From positions 1 to 9,017 of the forward strand of contig JASFPT010000162.1 in assembly GCA_050115795.1 (NCBI GenBank): DNA of 9,017 nt, in the 5' to 3' direction. The translations under genes were made by a program, and so were the position numbers. How positions within the stretch are numbered: position 1 is the stretch's first letter; every line of letters begins with the position of its first letter. The stretch is from JAIPEL01 sp050115795. GTDB lineage: Bacteria > Desulfobacterota > Desulfobacteria > Desulfobacterales > CAFBRK01. This document shows positions 4,967 through 9,017 of the stretch, in pieces. The notes beneath the pieces were generated by a model. That model ran no database searches. It saw only the letters and a list, made by a program, of their open reading frames with translations, and had not been told where the DNA came from.

Positions 4967-5476
4967 ATGTTCAACAACGCCCCCATGGCGGCCGAGCTGG
5001 CTTTCGGGCGGGTCTTTCTGGGCTCCCTATCCGGGGAAGCCGACCTGTTTCACTTTCTGCAGCGGTTCTGCCGAAAGCGAAAGATTCGCGCCGGCGTGTT
5101 TTCGTTCACCGGAACGACCCGGTACGCGATTATCGGCACCTTCGACCCGAGTCTGCAGGTCTATGCCACCCGAAAGGAAACCGGCTCGCTCGACGTCATC
5201 TATTGCACGGGCACGATTCTGCCGAAAGGCGACGACATCGCGGTCACGGCCCAGATTCTGCTCCGGGGCGAAAACCGGGCCATGAGCGGCGGGCGTCTTT
5301 TTCCCGAAACGCCCGTCGACGAGGGGGAGTTTGAACTTCGCGAACTTGTGGGCACGGCCCCGGAACGGATCTTCGATCCGGTCTCCGGAAGGTCGCGCTT
5401 GCGATTTTTGGAATCGACAAACCGGGCGCGCGGCAACCGAACGCCGGAAGCGGGGAATCCGCCACGCCAAAAATAG
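4967..5476 (+). CDS. PPC/DUF296 domain protein
   Basis: Residues about 13-130 of this 169-residue protein match the plants-and-prokaryotes-conserved (PPC, DUF296) fold: GRVFLGSLSGEADLFHFLQR, then IRAGVFSFTGTTRYAIIGTFDP, VYATRKETGSLDVIYCTGTI, and the closing strands IAVTAQILLRGEN and SGGRLF. Bacterial stand-alone members are small oligomeric proteins of unknown function; the plant relatives form the oligomerisation part of AT-hook proteins. The histidines I expect near the end of the domain (an H-x-H in the AQILL strand and GGHL) are replaced here by TAQI and GGRL, so any metal site is probably lost. A basic tail (about 140-169) follows. The ATG at 4967 is chosen because upstream sequence is low-complexity; ATG 4985 is possible, and neither has a good ribosome-binding site. 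ilvE starts 24 bp downstream, so co-transcription is likely. Confidence 0.8.
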   Translation: MFNNAPMAAELAFGRVFLGSLSGEADLFHFLQRFCRKRKIRAGVFSFTGTTRYAIIGTFDPSLQVYATRKETGSLDVIYCTGTILPKGDDIAVTAQILLRGENRAMSGGRLFPETPVDEGEFELRELVGTAPERIFDPVSGRSRLRFLESTNRARGNRTPEAGNPPRQK

Positions 5477-5500
5477 AATCCAAGGATGATGGAGGTAGAC

Positions 5501-6574
5501 ATGGAGATTCGGATTGAAAAAACCTCGGCGCCCAAGTCGAAACCGGACGATACCCAGCTCGGATTCGGAAGCATCTTCACCGACCACATGTTCAACATGG
5601 ACTATGATCCGGAACGGGGCTGGCATTCCCCGAGAATCGAACCCTACGGTCCGCTCCGCCTCGATCCGTCCACGATGTTCTTCCACTACGGCCAGGGGGT
5701 GTTCGAGGGGCTCAAGGCCTACCGGACCGACACCGGGGCGATTCAACTCTTCAGGCCCCTGGACAACTTCCGGCGGATGAACCGGTCCAATCGCCGATTG
5801 TGCATTCCGGAAATCGACGAATCCTTCGCCCTGGAGGCCTTGAAGGCGCTGCTGACCCTCGAAAAGGGCTGGGTTCCGCGGGCGCCGGAAACCTCCCTGT
5901 ACATTCGGCCGACCCTGATCGCCACCGACCCGTTCTTGGGGGTCCGGGCCTCCCACACCTACCGGTATTTTGTGATTCTCTCCCCGGTGGGTGCCTATTA
6001 TCCGGAGGGGTTCAATCCGGTAAAGATCCTCGTCACCCCGGAATACGTCAGGGCGGTTCGCGGCGGCGTGGGTGAGGCCAAAACGCCCGGCAATTATGCC
6101 GCGAGCCTTCTGGCGGGCGAGCAGGCCCACCAGGAAGGCTATACCCAGGTTCTGTGGCTCGATGGAAGAGAGCAAAAATACGTGGAAGAAGTCGGCTCCA
6201 TGAATATCTTTTTCGTCATCGACGGTGAGCTGGTGACCCCATCCTTGAACGGGAGCATCCTGCCGGGGATCACCCGCGATACCGTACTGGCGCTCGCCAA
6301 GCAATGGGGCATGAAGGTTTCCGAACGCCAGATCAGCATCGACGACGTGTTCGAGGCCCACAGCAAGGGCCAATTGGAGGAGATGTTCGGTTCCGGAACG
6401 GCTGCCGTCATCTCGCCGGTCGGCGAGCTGAAGTGCGGCCAGCGGGTCATCCAAATCACAGACGGCAGGGTCGGCCCGGTGGCCCAAAAGTTCTTCGACG
6501 CCATTATGGGAATTCAATACGGCAGGGTCGAAGATTCCATGGGATGGGTGGTCCCGGTCACCGAGGGCGACTGA
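5501..6574 (+). CDS. ilvE: Branched-chain amino acid aminotransferase (class IV PLP fold)
   Basis: IlvE transfers an amino group between glutamate and the 2-oxo acids of valine, leucine and isoleucine, the last step of their synthesis, in the cytoplasm with pyridoxal phosphate. The 357-residue protein shows the family pattern in order: LGFGSIFTDHMF at 20-31, MFFHYGQGVFEGLKAYR at 59-75, the PLP-binding Lys194 in GEAKTPGNYAASL, the EEVGSMNIFFV segment at 229-239, GSILPGITRD at 251-260 and MFGSGTAAVISPV near the C-terminus. Length and motifs fit the longer BCAT type rather than the 309-residue E. coli type. An ATG at 5486 is in frame, but the start at 5501 is preferred because GGAGGT (5491-5496) lies four bases before it. 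It sits 24 bp after the DUF296 gene and 35 bp before the pyrophosphorylase, consistent with one transcript. Confidence 0.95.
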   Translation: MEIRIEKTSAPKSKPDDTQLGFGSIFTDHMFNMDYDPERGWHSPRIEPYGPLRLDPSTMFFHYGQGVFEGLKAYRTDTGAIQLFRPLDNFRRMNRSNRRLCIPEIDESFALEALKALLTLEKGWVPRAPETSLYIRPTLIATDPFLGVRASHTYRYFVILSPVGAYYPEGFNPVKILVTPEYVRAVRGGVGEAKTPGNYAASLLAGEQAHQEGYTQVLWLDGREQKYVEEVGSMNIFFVIDGELVTPSLNGSILPGITRDTVLALAKQWGMKVSERQISIDDVFEAHSKGQLEEMFGSGTAAVISPVGELKCGQRVIQITDGRVGPVAQKFFDAIMGIQYGRVEDSMGWVVPVTEGD

Positions 6575-6609
6575 TTCGTAAGGCGGCCGAGACGACAGGA
6601 GAAGATCCT

Positions 6610-7992
6610 ATGCCAGAAGACATCGCCCACCTGCCGGACTTCGTCGAAAAGATGAAATCCCGAAGCATGAGCCCGATGGTGATCGAAACCTTTTCGGACT
6701 ACTACCGACAGGTGGTCAGCGGTGAGACGGGTATGATATCGGGCCGGGATATCGAACCGGTGCCTGCCGAGGCGCTGACCGACGCCCGCTCCCTTTCGAA
6801 TCGGGCGGAAAAGGGCCGGCCGTTTTTCGACCGCACCGTCATGATCAAGCTCAACGGCGGGCTGGGAACCAGCATGGGATTGATATCCGCCAAATCGCTG
6901 CTGGAAGTCAAGCCCGGCACGACCTTTCTTTCGGTGATTCTGCGCCAGGCGGTCAACGACGGCGTTTCCCTGGCCTTGATGAACAGCTTCAGCACCGACA
7001 CCGAAACGCGGGCTGCCGTGGAACGCCTCGGCATCGGCCAGCCGAAAATGTTTCTCCAGCACATGTTTCCGAAGATATTGCGGGAGGACTTCTCCCCGGC
7101 AACGTGGCCGGAGAACCCGGAACTGGAGTGGAATCCTCCCGGGCACGGGGACATCTACACGGCCATGAAGACCTCCGGCATGCTCGACCGTCTGCTCGCC
7201 GACGGCATCCGGTATGCGTTTATCTCCAACTCCGACAATCTCGGGGCCACCCTCGATCCGGCGCTGCTCGGCTATTTCGCGGAAAACGATCTTCCGTTCA
7301 TGATGGAGGTGGCCGAGCGCACGCCCTCCGACACCAAGGGCGGTCACCTGGCCCGGCACAAGAGCGGCCGGCTGCTGCTGCGGGAAGTCGCCCAATGTCC
7401 GGACGAGGAGATGGACGCCTTTACCGACATCGAGCTGTTCCGTTTTTTCAACACGAACAACATCTGGATCAACCTTGCGTTCCTGGAAGACCTGTTCCGG
7501 GAAAAAACCACGGTTCGCCTGCCGATCATCGTAAACCCGAAAACCCTGGACCCCCGTGACGAAAAAAGCCCGCCCGTCTATCAGATCGAGACGGCCATGG
7601 GCTCGGCCATCTTCCTGTTCGAAGGGGCCACAGCCGTGCGGGTTCCCAAATCGCGCCTGATTCCGGTCAAAACCTGCAACGATCTGCTTGTGCTTCGCTC
7701 CGACTACGTGCAGTTCGATGAACGGCAGGTGCCCCGGCTTCACCCGGAACGGGCCACGGACCGGATCAAGATCGATCTGGACCCCAAATTCTACAAGAAG
7801 ATCGACCAGTTCGACAGCCGGTTTGCCAGCGGTGCGCCCTCGCTGGTGGACTGCGAATCGCTCACCGTCCGCGGAGACGTATTTTTCGAGGCGCCGGTCA
7901 CCGTGAAGGGAAAAGCGAACGTGGCGGGGCGTCCCGACGCCCCGTCATGGGTGCGGGCCGGAACCGTTCTCTCCGGAGAGCTTCGCCTGTGA
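6610..7992 (+). CDS. UTP--glucose-1-phosphate uridylyltransferase, eukaryotic-type (UDPGP family)
   Basis: This enzyme makes UDP-glucose from UTP and glucose 1-phosphate for polysaccharide, glycogen-related or glycolipid synthesis. The 460-residue protein has the UDPGP-family motifs rather than those of bacterial GalU: the nucleotide loop KLNGGLGTSMG at 80-90, a sugar-binding WNPPGHGD at 174-181, ISNSDNLGA at 205-213, NTNNIWIN at 281-288 and the basic RLIPVKTCNDLL at 349-360. The C-terminal 60 or so residues resemble the start of the left-handed beta-helix seen in this family (SLTVRGDVFFE, VTVKGKANV). The start at 6610 is supported by AGGAG at 6597-6601, eight bases upstream; an in-frame extension back into ilvE is not used. 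Specificity for glucose 1-phosphate and UTP is inferred from the family; related sugars or UDP-N-acetyl-hexosamine activity are less likely. It is followed after 38 bp by a glucan-degrading enzyme. Confidence 0.9.
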   Translation: MPEDIAHLPDFVEKMKSRSMSPMVIETFSDYYRQVVSGETGMISGRDIEPVPAEALTDARSLSNRAEKGRPFFDRTVMIKLNGGLGTSMGLISAKSLLEVKPGTTFLSVILRQAVNDGVSLALMNSFSTDTETRAAVERLGIGQPKMFLQHMFPKILREDFSPATWPENPELEWNPPGHGDIYTAMKTSGMLDRLLADGIRYAFISNSDNLGATLDPALLGYFAENDLPFMMEVAERTPSDTKGGHLARHKSGRLLLREVAQCPDEEMDAFTDIELFRFFNTNNIWINLAFLEDLFREKTTVRLPIIVNPKTLDPRDEKSPPVYQIETAMGSAIFLFEGATAVRVPKSRLIPVKTCNDLLVLRSDYVQFDERQVPRLHPERATDRIKIDLDPKFYKKIDQFDSRFASGAPSLVDCESLTVRGDVFFEAPVTVKGKANVAGRPDAPSWVRAGTVLSGELRL

Positions 7993-8030
7993 CCGCGGCG
8001 AATTCCCCGGCCTTTTGCGGAACTTGAGCG

Positions 8031-9017
8031 ATGACCCCGCCCGAATCCGACATCCTCTATCAAAACCCGATCCCGGGCACGCGTCTCCTGCGCTTTGCCG
8101 GCGACCTTCAGCGATTCACCCTCGAACTGAAAGGGCCGGAGAGGGGAACCGCCTGGCTGCGCACCAACATCGGGTGGAGCGGCATCGGGCGCCGGGAAAC
8201 CATCGATGCGGTCGAACAGGACAAGGCGCCCATCGGCCGGGACTGGTTCGACATCCCCATGGTCCGCTTCGGTGAGGATCGGTTCGAACTGTCGATTCCG
8301 CTGGCACAGATCGGCCACTTTGAAGCCAAGTGTTACTTTCAGCGCGAGGGCAGCGATGCCCCTCTTTGGCCGGTCGGGGAAAACGTCACCATCAATGTGG
8401 AACCGGCCCTGACCTGCTGCGGCAATACCGTATACAATGCCTTTGTGCGGCAGTTCGGGCCGAACAAGGCCAGTCCCCGGGGCCTCGACGAAAACGAGCA
8501 GAAGCTGGTCCGGCGGCTCGATGAGGCCGGCTATGCCGTGATCCCTCCTTCCGGTACGTTTCGCGACCTGATCGGCGAACTCGATTTTATCATCGGCACC
8601 CTCGGCTGCCGCTACCTGCAGCTGCTCCCCATCAACCCGACCCCCACCACATACGCACGGATGGGCCGCTTCGGCAGCCCCTACGCTGCTTTGAGCTTTA
8701 CCGCCGTTGACCCGGCGCTGGCGCGTTTTGACCCGAAGGCGACCCCGCTGGAGCAGTTCACCGAACTGGCGGACGCCGTACACCTCAGGGGGGGCAGACT
8801 CTTGCTCGACCTGGCCATCAACCACACCGGCTGGGCCGCCGCCCTCCACGAAACCCATCCGGAGTGGCTTCGGAGGGACCCGGCCGGGCGAATCGAAAAT
8901 CCCGGCGCCTGGGGGGTGACCTGGGCCGACCTGACCGAACTCGACTACAGCCACCGGGCGTTGTGGAAATACATGGCCGGGGTGTTTCTGACCTGGTGCC
9001 GCCGGGGCGTCGACGGG
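8031..9017 (+). CDS. GH13 alpha-amylase-family protein, glycogen-debranching type, N-terminal 329 codons (partial)
   Basis: The frame is open to the right edge, so only the N-terminal part is seen. Residues 1 to about 125 look like a beta-sandwich accessory domain (many alternating strands, for example DRFELSIPLAQIGHFEAKCY). From about 130 a TIM barrel begins: FIIGTLGCRYLQLLPINPT at 186-204, GSPYAALSFTAVDP at 215-228, the GH13 region I motif DLAINH at 260-265, then WGVTWADLTELD at 294-305. The window ends at GVDG (326-329), where the catalytic-nucleophile motif would begin. The arrangement resembles the GH13 half of glycogen-debranching (amylo-1,6-glucosidase/4-alpha-glucanotransferase) enzymes, which act on branched glucans. 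The start at 8031 is the first ATG after an in-frame TGA at 8025-8027; its ribosome-binding site is weak. Adjacency to the UDP-glucose enzyme suggests glucan metabolism. A simple amylase or trehalose-related hydrolase remains possible. Confidence 0.85.
   Translation, partial: MTPPESDILYQNPIPGTRLLRFAGDLQRFTLELKGPERGTAWLRTNIGWSGIGRRETIDAVEQDKAPIGRDWFDIPMVRFGEDRFELSIPLAQIGHFEAKCYFQREGSDAPLWPVGENVTINVEPALTCCGNTVYNAFVRQFGPNKASPRGLDENEQKLVRRLDEAGYAVIPPSGTFRDLIGELDFIIGTLGCRYLQLLPINPTPTTYARMGRFGSPYAALSFTAVDPALARFDPKATPLEQFTELADAVHLRGGRLLLDLAINHTGWAAALHETHPEWLRRDPAGRIENPGAWGVTWADLTELDYSHRALWKYMAGVFLTWCRRGVDG

Noticed and set aside
5027..6517. Long minus-strand open frame (496 codons) opposite ilvE and part of the DUF296 gene
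   Set aside because: ilvE on the plus strand has unmistakable family motifs and a good ribosome-binding site. The antisense translation has no recognisable domain and a biased composition expected from high-GC codon positions.
6514..7743. Long minus-strand open frame (409 codons) opposite the pyrophosphorylase gene
   Set aside because: It mirrors a gene with clear UDPGP motifs; the antisense product is histidine/arginine/glycine-rich without domain features.
7791..8954. Minus-strand open frame (387 codons) opposite the GH13 gene
   Set aside because: The plus-strand frame carries GH13 motifs and stays open for 329 codons to the edge; the antisense frame also spans the intergenic gap and shows no domain.

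Overview
The window comes from a GC-rich dissimilatory sulfate-reducing bacterium, most likely a member of Desulfobacterota (the former deltaproteobacterial sulfate reducers). The best evidence is at the left edge: the first 71 codons of dsrA, the alpha subunit of dissimilatory sulfite reductase, on the minus strand. The remaining genes are chromosomal housekeeping or metabolic types. I see no insertion sequence, integrase, rRNA, tRNA or CRISPR array. Most long open frames opposite the real genes are by-products of high GC content.

Layout. (1) Positions 1-2349 are read leftward: a five-repeat TPR protein (1729-2349), then after 27 bp an unrecognised protein with weak kinase/phosphotransferase-fold resemblance (517-1701), then dsrA (214 to the left edge). 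dsrA has its own near-consensus sigma-70 promoter (384-412) and a long, structured leader. (2) From 2350 to 2581 is a divergent intergenic region with two consensus -35 boxes back to back and a plus-strand terminator-like hairpin between them. (3) A DapA-type dihydrodipicolinate synthase (2582-3622, plus) converges on a YkgJ-type cysteine-cluster protein (3732-4532, minus). An 18-bp perfect hairpin with a T-tract on the minus strand lies between them. (4) From 4533 to 4966 is a second divergent regulatory region: back-to-back promoters with a 7-bp inverted repeat exactly between the -35 boxes, plus leader hairpins on both sides. (5) From 4967 to the right edge is a plus-strand cluster: a PPC/DUF296 protein, the branched-chain aminotransferase ilvE, a eukaryotic-type UDP-glucose pyrophosphorylase, and the N-terminal third or less of a GH13 glycogen-debranching-type enzyme that runs off the window.

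How the parts relate. dsrA belongs to energy metabolism (sulfite to sulfide). DapA and IlvE serve amino-acid biosynthesis (lysine/diaminopimelate and branched-chain amino acids). The pyrophosphorylase and debranching enzyme suggest storage-glucan or UDP-glucose metabolism. The least understood items are the TPR/kinase-like pair just upstream of dsrA, the dsrA leader, and the palindrome-centred divergent promoter at 4690-4770. I found no clear new multi-gene system. The findings are mainly regulatory structures and uncharacterised neighbours, and all promoter and hairpin calls were made by eye.
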